Shown piece after piece: positions 1-9,328 of a DNA stretch of 64,000 nt. Position 1 is the stretch's first letter; every line of letters begins with the position of its first letter. The DNA is taken from assembly GCA_032871835.1 (NCBI GenBank), contig CM065297.1:26731598-26795597 (forward strand), given 5' to 3'. The DNA comes from Dipteronia dyeriana (Eukaryota; Streptophyta; Magnoliopsida; Sapindales; Sapindaceae). The translations under genes and the position numbers were made by a program. Under the pieces are notes generated by a model. That model made no database searches. It saw nothing but the letters and a program-made list of their open reading frames with translations, and was not told the origin of the DNA.

Positions 1-118
1 TCGAGAATATTTTCAAAGGATCGAGAATTTGTTTCAAATGATCGAGAATATTTTTGTAACGATCGAGAATATTTTCAAAGGATCAAGAATTTGTTTCAAA
101 GAATGGAGTTTTTTCCAG
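1..118. repeat. TCGAGAA tandem array, left side of MULE
   Basis: Five to six imperfect units of about 22-24 bp, each with a core of (A)TCGAGAA followed by an AT-rich tract ending in TTTCAAAG. The same core in the same orientation makes up the larger array at 20,486-21,230 beyond the transposase gene. The unit looks like a subterminal MULE repeat. The array is cut by the window edge, so its true length is unknown. Confidence 0.75.
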
Positions 119-150
119 TTTACTTATGTATTGTTTCTATGACATTGCAG

Positions 151-2188
151 ATGAGGAGCATGTTGAAGGATTTACTTAAAACTCCATAGGGAGATTGGTT
201 CAATGGAAAATTGACTTGACACGACCATTTTGAAGCCCTCGCCCTTATAGACGGTGCACTGAACCGGGTCCTTGAAGATTTTGTTGTTGAGGATCGACTT
301 CGGTTCATGGCGTCCTTTTTCGGGCATTTCATGTTAATGCACCGGGAGCTGAAGTTTCGGGTGGTGTTATTCATCAGCTGCTATTGCGGGAGTTGAACCA
401 TGACGGACCAACAGATGAGATGCAAATCTTGTTAGGGAACCATGTGGTGAGGTTTTCGAAGGTGAAATTTTACCTCATCACCGGATTACATTTTGGAGCC
501 GTACCAGACACGAGTTTGTATGTTGCAGTGGAGAATGGTATACATGAACGATACTTTCCTGGAGCCGATGGGGTATCGTTGGAGGAGTTGAGGGTTGTTC
601 TTACCCTCGGAGAGTTTCAGGAGGTGTACGATGCTGTGAAGATGTGCCTCATTTATATGTTGAACTGGATATTGATGGGGGTGGATGAGAGATTAAAGAT
701 TCCAGTTTGGCAGTTTCGGTTGGTGGAGGACCTCAATGCCTTCGATGCGTTCCTATGGGGTGCCCACGTCTATAGGCATTTTATCTTTTCATTCAAGCAT
801 GCGTTACCGCGACGACGTGAGGAGAGATGCCAGCAGTCATAGGGCATTGTTGTACATTCCGAGGAGGGGTACAACATTTACGGTCTATCACATCCCTTTT
901 GGTAAGAAATTTGATTTACAACATGTACATTAAATTTCGTTTCCTAATTTTTTTTGGATTATAACTGTACTTATCTTTGATGCAGATATTTGCTTTCAAG
1001 GTGATCCCCCAACTAGGTGTCGATTTCGGGGCCCGAATGGTTACAGAGCTTTCTCCTCGTATGTTGAAGTAGGAGTTGACCAAATCAGTACTAGGGTAAT
1101 TAATTAATTTATTAATCATTATATTACTTACTATGTTTACAATGACATTCCTCTAACTAAGCTTTCAGATGTTTGCAAGGAAGGAAATCGTTCCCACAAC
1201 AGCTGAGGCGGTGGCACCGTACTTCACAGGTCTAAGTGAGAGGGTGAGCTTGTATGTAGAGGACGACAGGGTTCACCTTCCGACTGTCCCTGATCAGACT
1301 AGTAGTGCAGAGGGTCCCGAGGAGAATGGTGGGAGGCACAGTGAGACAGAGGCTTCAGACCCATCAGGTCCGGGTTTCAGTGCCATGGACACTGACATAT
1401 CTGAGCCATCTCCTCGGTGAGTGAGGCTTAGAAAGGTTCGGTTTACCACCACAGGACCTGGTGCAGCTATAGGGGATTCCCGTGCAGGCGTTGGACGTGA
1501 TAGGGAGGTAAGTTGAGATGGTAGTTTTGTTTTTATTAACAAGATCTGTTAATTGTTTTAGTACTAACAATGTTGACATGATTTCAGGCCTCATGGAAAC
1601 ATCAGTTCAACGAGTTACGTGAAGCCATCCGGAAGAGTGAGGATGATCAACAACAACAACAACGGGAGTTGCTGGATATGATCCAGAAGAGCGAGGAGGA
1701 TCGACAGTAACAACATAAGGAGTTGCTCGCATTGATCTGGTGGCTTCAGGGCTTCAGGACTGGTGGACGTCGGGAGGATCCATATACCGGAGGGGCAGTT
1801 CCGGAGAGTGGGGCTCCCCCTCCCCCATCGATCGAGCAACAGTCTCCATCTCTCTCTTCGATAGAGCAGCAGGCTCCCCTCCCCCTCTAATAGAGAAACA
1901 GGTTCCCCTCTTCCTCCGATAAAGCAGAAGGATCCCTCTCCCCCTCCGATAGAGCAGCAGGCTCCCCCTCCCACTCTGATAGAGCAGCAGGCTCCTCATC
2001 CCCCTCCCTCTCCCCCTCCCCTTCCGATAGAGCAGCTGGCTCCCCCTCCGATAGAGCGACAAGCTCCCCTCCCTCTCCCTCATCGATCCAGCGACAGCCG
2101 CCCCCTCTACCGTCTACATCTACCCAACCACACATGGAACGAAGCTCCTCATCGCAAAACACCCCAGCGGGGGGTGTTCGACTAGAGA
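151..2188 (+). pseudogene. DUF1985/Ulp1-type MULE gene, 5' half (interrupted)
   Basis: First half of a gene that resumes at 13,610. A splice acceptor (ttgcag) ends at 150. An N-terminal segment around 226-370 needs a frameshift near 360 to join the best stretch, 384-842. That stretch is a recognisable DUF1985 domain: KFYLITGLHFG, then YFPGADGVSLEELR, DAVKMCLIYMLN and WGAHVYRHFIFSFKHAL. GT-AG introns fit 902-984, 1,096-1,168 and about 1,507-1,587. The exon after the second intron (from 1,169) is acidic and Ser/Pro-rich. The last part is Gln/Pro-rich. DUF1985 proteins of this type end in a C48 (Ulp1) cysteine protease, which is found on the far side of the Tat insertion. Stops at about 1,072, 1,420, 1,708 and 1,888 show it is dead. 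The start codon is not certain and may lie upstream of the window. Confidence 0.8.
1824..2105 (+). repeat. Proline/glutamine-rich coding repeat in the Ulp1-type gene
   Basis: About nine degenerate 27-33 bp units of the form GATAGAGCAGCAGGCTCCCC, translating to IEQQAP-like repeats. It is pyrimidine-rich on the reverse side, which creates several long but meaningless reverse-strand open frames. It lies in the linker between DUF1985 and the protease domain, just upstream of the Tat insertion point. Confidence 0.75.
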
Positions 2189-2193
2189 GGCAT
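2189..2193. repeat. Target-site duplication GGCAT (left of Tat1)
   Basis: GGCAT directly precedes the element end TGTTGAC at 2,194. The same five bases follow its other end at 13,605-13,609. Five bp is the usual duplication for Ty3/gypsy integrases. Confidence 0.85.
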
Positions 2194-2485
2194 TGTTGAC
2201 ATCGATTTCTGGATTTATGAGAAAAGCCAACAAGGAGTGGATTTCGGCTGTGATATCAAAGAGAGAGAGAAGGGGAAAGTAATCAAGACGTAAGTTTTTT
2301 ACGTGGTAAAACTCCGATGACCGGGGAAACGTCCACGGGTGGTTGAATGATCAACAAAGCCAAAATCCACTATGAAATTATAACATTACAAGCTCTCCAT
2401 TTCTCTTTTTTCTCTCTCTTTGAAATCACAACCGAAATCCAATCCTTGTTGGCTTTTCTCATACATCCAGAAATCGATATCAACA
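2194..2485 (+). repeat. Tat1 5' LTR, fold-back (inverted U5 plus U5)
   Basis: Not a normal LTR copy. Positions 2,194 to about 2,417 are the reverse complement of the last 230 bp of the 3' LTR (13,371-13,604). From a CT-rich tract near 2,405-2,420 the sequence switches to forward LTR end, up to CAACA at 2,485. It therefore starts TGTTGACATCGATTTCTGG and ends with the inverse CCAGAAATCGATATCAACA. The U3 part, including the LTR start TGTCATATG, is absent. The flanking duplication sits exactly at 2,193/2,194, so this inverted end behaves as the element terminus. Confidence 0.85.
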
Positions 2486-2504
2486 ATTGGCGCTAGAAGA
2501 AGGG
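2486..2504 (+). promoter_or_regulatory. Tat1 primer-binding region
   Basis: ATTGGCGCTAGAAGAAGGG follows the LTR terminus CAACA directly, where reverse transcription would be primed. Tat2 has the matching position at about 34,998-35,016 with three or four differences. The tRNA used cannot be named with confidence. Confidence 0.55.
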
Positions 2505-2537
2505 ACAGATCTTTTACCTTCGATTTAATTAAGGATA

Positions 2538-4440
2538 ATGACAGGAAGCAGAAGCAGAAGCAGTTCCGGGAATGTCCAAAAATCTCAAGATAACTTCCAT
2601 GTTGGCAGCACCTCGCTAGATCTCGCTGCAACCACGGAGAACCAACCTACATTCCTGGTGGGGATCTAGCAAGTTCCTCCAACCAGTGGAGATCTGACAC
2701 AACGTTTTCGAGAAGCGTTGCAACAATTGGTGGTAGACGCAGCAAAGGAAGGAGTTGATCTACTGGTTGCAGAGGAACAAACTCCTAACCTCCCACCTGC
2801 GAGGCTTCGTTCGGTTGTAGTAGGGTCAGAACAAAACTCACCGGAAGCCGGAAGGAACTCTACTCCAATCAATCAGGCTGAACGTGAAACCTCAGAAGAG
2901 GAACGACCACGCCATAAGAAGAACCAGGATCAGATAGTTCGTGCTAGACACCACAAACATGACCAACACAGGGATCGATAGTCATCAGAAGATAGCGATC
3001 GACACCTTCGCAAGAGTCATCATGGAATCATACGTGAAACCCGGCATCAAAGTGAAGAACCTGAAAGAGAAATGACAATCACCCAGCGGTTCAACCATTA
3101 GGGAAGATCGGTGGGAAACAGGGACGACGTAATCAAAAGCCTAACTCGAGAAGTCGAGCACAATAGGCGTCAGATGGACACACTAGTCAGACGTTATGGG
3201 TATAACGATTTATCTGATGACGATACTGACAGTCCATTCACTAGGGAAGTCGTACGGACCCCATTCCCAGAAAGGTTCAGGATGCCGCACGTGGAGCAGT
3301 TCAAGAAAGACACAGACCCAATGGAGCACGTCAGACGCTATAAAAGTGCTATGACCCAGTATGCCCATAGTGATCCCTTACTGTGTCTCAACTTTCCACA
3401 AACTTTAGGAGACATGGGATCAAGATGGTTCGGGAGATTGCCGTCAGCAAGCATTGAAAGTTTTAGCGAACTAAGCAGAAGCTTCTCAAGGTAATTTCTG
3501 AGCAATGTTCACAGGAAAAAGTCAGTGGCTTACCTTTCTCAAATAAAGCAAGGGAAAGATGAGTCGCTGAAGAAATATCTGGGGAGATTTGGCCAAGCAG
3601 TATCAGAAATTAGCAGTGCAAACGATGAAGCAATAATTTCTGCATTCATTAACAACCTGCAGAATGGACGACTATATTTTGATTTAAGAAGTGCCCTTCT
3701 GACCAGATACGCCGATATGATGGACATGACGGGAGGATATGCATTAGCCGAAAAAGAAGAAGAGTTAGCCACTAGAGGATGCTACATGCATGAAGAAAAA
3801 CCCGTGAAGGACGCTGAGTCCAAGGTGCAGAACCAAAAGGGAAAACAGAAAGGAAACAGCAAAGAAAAGAGCAAGGACGGGGGAAACGGGTGTAATGCCG
3901 AACAGACCATAGAAAAATACCGAGGTAGATACACCAATTACACCCTTCTTCAGAAAAAGCAGGAGGAAATCCTGGCCATTCTGGAAACAAAGAATATGGT
4001 ACAAGAGCCTCGACGACAGTCTCAGTTCGCCAAGAGAGATATAACCAAATATTACCGATTCCATAAAGAAACTGGTCATGAGACATCCAATTGTTACTAG
4101 TTTAGAGATTACATAGAAACCCATTCGGGAAAGACATCTACAGGGTGTAATCTTGAAAAGGGATGAGAAATCAGAAACAAAGAAAGACATCATGGACGAT
4201 CACAGCTCTAGTCGAAGCCAAAGGGCCAGTCCAGAGGCCAATCAAGTAATACATACGATCTTTGGCGGACCATCACTAGGAGAAGTAACCGAGAGCGAAC
4301 ATAGAAAATTAGAGAAGCAGTAGAAGCAAGACAAAACTTTGATGTGAACTTGGTGGAGCCAGACCCGAAAAGGGTAAAAGAAGGATAAGACTCAATAACA
4401 TTCAAAGAAGTAGACTCACATGGGGTCGATGTTCGGCCAA
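2538..4440 (+). pseudogene. gag: Tat1 gag (broken)
   Basis: Capsid/nucleocapsid gene of Tat1. The ATG at 2,538 opens an N-terminal segment (GNVQKSQDNFHVGST) equivalent to the Tat2 gag start at 34,970. A basic, Arg/His-rich region follows. The conserved gag core is at about 3,111-4,100: FRMPHVEQFKKDTDP, FPQTLGDMGSRWFGRLP, then LSNVHRKKSVAYLSQIKQGKDE. Next is a Lys-rich tail ending in YYRFHKETGHETSNCY, a degenerate zinc-knuckle-like segment. In-frame stops occur at about 2,667, 2,979, 3,101, 3,492 and 4,098, and the tail to 4,440 is heavily decayed. Gag forms the virus-like particle that packages element RNA. This copy cannot make full-length protein. Confidence 0.85.
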
Positions 4441-5036
4441 ATGACGCCTTAGTCATAAGTGTCCGAATTGGTCACCGGGAAGTTAGGAGAATCTTGATAG
4501 ACAATGGAAGTTCGGCAAACATTCTCAATGTAGCTGTCTACAATCAACTCAGATTGGACCGAAAGGACCTACAGCCTTTCCACACTCCATTAAGAAGATT
4601 CGGGGGAATTGAGGTCAGGTCATTCGGGACGGTAAAGCTACCTGTAAAGATCGGAGTGGCACCTTGTCAGAGAACTGTATTGTTCAACTTCGTAGTAGTA
4701 GACTTGGACAATTGGCCGTACAATGCGTTGTTTGGTCGGCCATTCTTAAATAAAACTAAGGTTGTGACAACCACTTATGCCTTAATGGTCAAGTTTCCGA
4801 CCGAATAGGGGGTCGGGGTAATCAATGGATCCCAAGAGATGGCCCGAAGAACTAACATGTAAGTATACAAGGACAAGAATGAACAGGTTTGCACTATAAC
4901 GCAGCCAAGTCAGAGCAAAGAGCCACTGTCATTCGAATTCGATCCAAGGGAAGAGCCGAATGAATCCAAAATTAAGCCAGTCGATGAAATCATCTTGAAA
5001 GAAGACTAACCAGATAAAAAGATCAAGATCGGGGCC
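4441..5036 (+). pseudogene. pol (PR): Tat1 protease and linker to RT (broken)
   Basis: Retropepsin-like aspartic protease segment. ILIDNGSSANILN at about 4,491-4,530 is the active-site flap region, with the catalytic Asp at 4,500-4,502 in the D-N-G-S arrangement. Then come FGTVKLPVKIGVAPCQRTV, a hydrophobic strand, and YNALFGRPFLNKTK. A stop at 4,806 and others at about 4,858 and 5,007 separate it from RT. Tat2 has the same domain at 33,412-32,879 with fewer defects. In intact elements it is part of the gag-pol polyprotein and cleaves it. Confidence 0.8.
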
Positions 5037-6050
5037 AACTTGGAAGGAAAAGTCAAACAAAGCCTCATTGATCTACTTAAAGAATACAGGGATGTGTTCG
5101 CTTGGAGTCATGAATACATGGTCGGGATAGATGCCCGAATAATATCTCACCATCTCACAGTAGACCCGAATGCAAAACCGGTGATACAAAAGAGAAGATC
5201 ATTCAATCTCGAAAGAAGTCAGGCAATCAAACAGGAAGTAGAGAAGCTACTCGCTGTAGGATCGATTAGAGAGGTCAATTACCCTAAATGGGTGGCTAAT
5301 GTAGTCCTCGTCCAAAAGAAGAATGGACAGTGGAGTATGTGTGTAGATTTCACAGATCTAAAATAGGCATGCCCGAAAGATAGTTTTCCACTTCCGAGGA
5401 TAGATCAGTTGGTGGACGCTACGTCAGGCCATGAGCTGCTCAGTTTCATGGACGTTTATTCGGGATATAACCAAATCCGGATGAACAAGGTCGACGAAGA
5501 AAAAACAACATTCACTACTGATCAGGGTTTGTACTGTTACACAGTAATGCCCTTTGGGTTAAAAAATGCAGGGCCAACATATCAAAGGCTGGTCAACAGA
5601 ATCTTCGCACGGTAAATTGGAAGGAACATGGAAGTATACATTGATGACATGCTGACCAAGAGCATCACGGCAGACAAGCACACTTCAGACCTGTGAGAAA
5701 CATTTGATGTCTTGAAGAGATACCAAATGAAACTAAATCCGAACAAGTGTTTATTCCGGGTTCCTTCAGGAAGATTCCTAGGTTTTCAATTTCACCAAAG
5801 AGAAATCGATGTCAACACTGAGAAAATCCAGACCCTGTAAAAAATGACTTCACAGAGGACACTCAAAGAAGTACATTGCCTAACATGATGCTTGGCTTCC
5901 TTGGGTAGATTCATCTCAAAGTCCACAGACAGATGCGCACCTTTTTTCAAAGTAATTAAAAAAGGGAAATGACTCAAATGGAATGAAGAGTACGAGCAGG
6001 CATTCTTAAAAATTAAAGAATACCTAGGGCAGGCTCCCATCCTTTTAAAA
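5037..6050 (+). pseudogene. pol (RT): Tat1 reverse transcriptase (broken)
   Basis: RT domains in order: RRSFNLERSQAIKQEVEKLL, WVANVVLVQKKNGQW, CVDFTDLK, LLSFMDVYSGYNQIRM, YTVMPFGLKNAGPTYQRL, and the catalytic YIDDM box at 5,637-5,651. The connection region FDVLKRYQMKLNPNKC, GRFLGFQ and FISKSTDRCAPFFKVIKKG follows. Stops at 5,366, 5,615, 5,695 and 5,838 and further ones to 5,970 break the frame. RT copies element RNA into cDNA in the particle. The catalytic motif is intact at sequence level, but the enzyme cannot be translated whole. Confidence 0.88.
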
Positions 6051-6960
6051 CCTCAGATGGGAGAGATACTCCATATGTACTTATCAATTAAAAAACTAGC
6101 AGCCAGTTCAGTCCTAGTCAGAACAGAAGATGGAGTACAGAAGCCAGTATACTATACCAACAAGACACTTCTACCAGCCGAAATCGGGTATTCACAGGCA
6201 GAGAAAATGGCCCTAGCATTGGTTTCAGCAGCAAGGAAGCTAAAACCATATTTTCAGGCTCATACGATCCAGGTACTCACTGACTGCCCATTAAAGCAAA
6301 TTCTACAGAAGCCAGAGATTTTAGGAAGACTGACCAAATGGGCTATCAAGCTAAGTGAATTCGATATCCACTACGTCCCCATGACATCCCTCAAAGGGCA
6401 AGCAGTGGCAAATTTTATAGCAGAGTTCACAGAACCAAACCTGGAAGCAAAAAGGATGTTGGGAAAAAAATTTCCCATGGAAATTATATATTGATGGTTC
6501 TTCAAACACTCATGGCAGCGGGGCAGGGATCGTAGTATGTACTCCAGAAGAAGATGATATCAAATGTGCCATGAGATTTGACTTCAAAGCAACCAACAAT
6601 CAAGCCGAGTACGAGGCGTTTCTAGCTGGACTCAGAGTCTGCATAGCTCTCGGGGCAGATGAAGTCGAGATATTCAGCGATTCACAGGTAGTTGTTAACC
6701 AAGTCCTGGACGAGTACCAAGCCAAGGATGAAGGCAAGATAGCCTACCGTGACATTGCAAAACAGCTCCTCCAGAAATTCAAAGAATATAAGATTGCCTA
6801 GATCCATAGGGAGGAAAATGAAAAGGCAGGCGCATTGTCCAAACTAGCGATAGCAACAACCACAATCAGGCAAAAAACTATTCTGGTTGCACATCTCCTC
6901 AAACCGAGCATAGCTGAACCAAGAAACTTAGAAATTTTAGAAATCCGAACGCGTCAGATG
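6051..6960 (+). pseudogene. pol (RH-aRH): Tat1 tandem RNase H domains (broken)
   Basis: Two RNase H-like domains in series. The first, about 6,057-6,450, is the ancestral gypsy domain (SSVLVRTEDGVQKPVYYTN, YSQAEKMALALVSAARKLK, HTIQVLTDCPLKQIL). The second starts at YIDGSSNTHGSGAGIVV (Asp at 6,493-6,495) and runs through NNQAEYEAFLAGLR and VEIFSDSQVVVNQV to about 6,800. The second domain is the extra, archaeal-type RNase H that marks Tat elements. A small frameshift near 6,480 separates the two, and a stop at 6,799 precedes the decayed linker to integrase. Confidence 0.82.
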
Positions 6961-6965
6961 GTTGG

Positions 6966-8221
6966 ATGACTCAGCTAAAAAGGTTCGTGGAAGACGGCGT
7001 GCTCCCAGAAGATCCCTTACAAGCAAAACGTATCAGGTATAGATCAACAAGGTACACATTGCTTGGAGGAGAACTATACAGAAGGGGGTATTTCCGAACA
7101 CTCCAAAGATGTGTGTCAGAGAAGAATGCATATCAGATATTACAGGAAATCCATGGAGGAGTTTGCAGAAACCACATGGGGGGTAAAAGTTTGGCACACA
7201 AGGTACTCAGGCAAGGTTATTATTGGCATACTCTGTTCTCAGGTGCACAACAATGTTCGGAGAGTTGCAATACCTGTCAAAGGATTGCTAATGATATCCA
7301 ACAACCCCATGAACAGCTCAGAAACCTTACATCCCCATGGCCATTTGCCATGTGGGGTTTGGATTTAATCGGCTTAATGCCAACTGGGGCAGGGGGTGGA
7401 GCAAAGTACGCCATAGTAGTCGTTGACTATTTCACGAAGTGAGCAGAAGCTAAAGCATTGGTGCATATCACAGAAGCAAACACCACAAATTTCGTGAAAA
7501 AGAACATACTTTATAGGTTTGGAGTCCTGAACACTATAATCACTGACAACGGCACCCATCTCGATAACTTGAAATTCAGATAGCTGTGCAAAGAGTACCA
7601 GATTGCCAATTACTATGCCACACTTACCTACCCTCAAACAAATGGGCAGGTCGAAGTAGTGAACAAAATCATCAAGCACACAATCAAAGCAAAGCTAGAT
7701 GCCAAGAAAGGAAGCTGGGTTGAAAAACTTCTCGAGGTATTATGGGCCTTCCGGACAACAGCAAGAACGTCAACCGGAGAGACTCCATTCACTTTAGCGT
7801 TTCGAACAGAAGCTGTTATCCCTATAGAAACGTCATATGCGTCACCCTAGGTCAGGTTATATGATGAAGATCAGAATGTTGATATGCTATTGCAAAGTCT
7901 AGATGAGCTAGAAGAGAGAAGAGAGAAGAGAGAAGAGAAAAGAGAGAAGTCTCGAATACGAAATATGACATATCAACAAAGAGTGGCTCGCCACTACAAC
8001 TCTTATGTTCGGGTCAGGAAATTCCAGCTAGGAGACCGGGTACTCAGGAAGGTGTCATTGAACATAAAAAATAAAGTTGCAGGTTCCCTGGCTGACAAAT
8101 GGGAATGCCCGTACAAAGTCGAAGGAATAGCTGGCCATAGAGCATATTGGATTGCACGACCCAATGGAGGGGTTTTACCCCGACCATGCAATGCCCAATA
8201 TATGAAGATTTTCTATCCCTA
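6966..8221 (+). pseudogene. pol (IN): Tat1 integrase (broken)
   Basis: Integrase with the usual order. The N-terminal HHCC zinc domain is at about 7,150-7,290 (HGGVCRNHMGG ... CNTCQRIA). The catalytic core has WGLDLIG (Asp 7,362-7,364), ITDNGTHLDN (Asp 7,545-7,547) and NGQVEVVNK (Glu 7,653-7,655), so the D,D,E triad is present. The C-terminal region around 8,020-8,221 (RVRKFQLGDRVLRKV, ADKWECPYKVEGI, NAQYMKIFYP) ends at the natural stop at 8,219-8,221. Stops at about 7,440, 7,580 and 7,848 disable it. An Arg/Glu-rich simple expansion near 7,912-7,950 is absent in Tat2. Confidence 0.88.
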
Positions 8222-8765
8222 AATTATTTTTTGTTATTTTTCTTAGTCAGGACAATTTTAGTTAGGTTAGATATTAGCTGCGGAATTTAAAACTTTGTTG
8301 ATTTTGCAGTTATGAATAAAAATCAAACTCAGGATTTTTGAAAGATAAAGCATCAAACTCGGGATTTCCAAAAGAACATATGATAATAAGAACATATGGA
8401 AGACAAACATGATAATAAAAACATGCAAATAGAATACTCGGGACCATTGATTCCCGAATGGGCGGAGAAGCTCGAAGGAGCTTGCTAGCCGAGCAAGGTC
8501 AATTGACCTTAGCAAAAAGGCAAACCCAATGCACCAGCTCGAGACGCTATCGGAAAAAATTCAGGTGAAATGCATAGCTGTGTTAAGCAATTCAAAAACT
8601 TAACGATTCGGCAAACCCTTGTGCACAAAAACTAGGGAGACGTCCTCGATAATGCGTAAGGACTCGAACATATGATTATGGTGAGCCTTGATGTAATGTT
8701 TGGGTAGCAACCGTGTATGAAACACAAGTATAAACCTACTTGTCTGTTTTAAGATGACACAGTTA
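8222..8765 (+). other. Tat1 non-coding spacer after integrase
   Basis: No coding potential in either strand. It aligns, reversed, with 28,850-29,340 of Tat2, with shared stretches around ACTCGGGATTTCC and GACGTCCTCG. It lies between the end of pol and the hairpin repeats, so it would be 3' transcribed sequence for both converging Tat genes. Confidence 0.6.
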
Positions 8766-9145
8766 ATAATACTAGCCAGTTTAATAAGATACTTGACATT
8801 AAAATTATTCGGGTGACAACCGGTTTAATAAGATACTCGGTGAAGTTACCCGAACATCAGAGCTAGCCAGTTTAATAAGATACTTGACATAAAGATTATA
8901 AAAGCCAGTTTAATAAGATACTTGGCATTAAAATTATTTGGGTGACAACCGGTTTAATAAGATACTCGGTGAAGTTACCCGAACATCAGAGTTAGCCAGT
9001 TTAATAAGATACTTAGCATGAAGATTGCAACAACCAATTTAATAAGATACTTGGCGCCAAAAATTATTCGGAGGACAAAATCGGTTTAATAAGATACTCG
9101 GTTAAGTTATCCGAACAGATAGCTGGTTTAATAAGATACTCAACA
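8766..9145. repeat. Tat1 TTTAATAAGATACT hairpin-repeat spacer
   Basis: Nine copies of the core TTTAATAAGATACT. They come in two main classes: GCCAG-core-TGGC and ACCGG-core-CGGT. The flanks of each class are inverted repeats of each other, so the ends change together. The ACCG units are further enclosed by TTCGGGTGAC and GTTACCCGAA arms, for example 8,808-8,817 and 8,845-8,854. Tat2 has six copies at 28,560-28,795 with the same two classes. The block separates pol from the antisense gene. Confidence 0.8.
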
Positions 9146-9328
9146 GCAAGAGTCAAAAAAGAAATTTCATGAGCAATGGAATCAGATTAAAAACCATCGG
9201 TTCAGAAGCTACTTGGAATTTTATTGATCTTTCAAAAGAATGATTACATTTCTTTATATAAAAGAATTATTACAAAGAATTCTTTACAAAGAATTATTAC
9301 AAAGAATTCTTTACAAAGAATCGTTAAT

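Noticed and set aside
1615..2162. Several overlapping reverse-strand frames of 76-119 codons rich in Gly/Leu/Ser
   Set aside because: Shadows of the GATAGAGCAGCAGGCTCCCC coding repeat on +; three frames are open because of the repeat.
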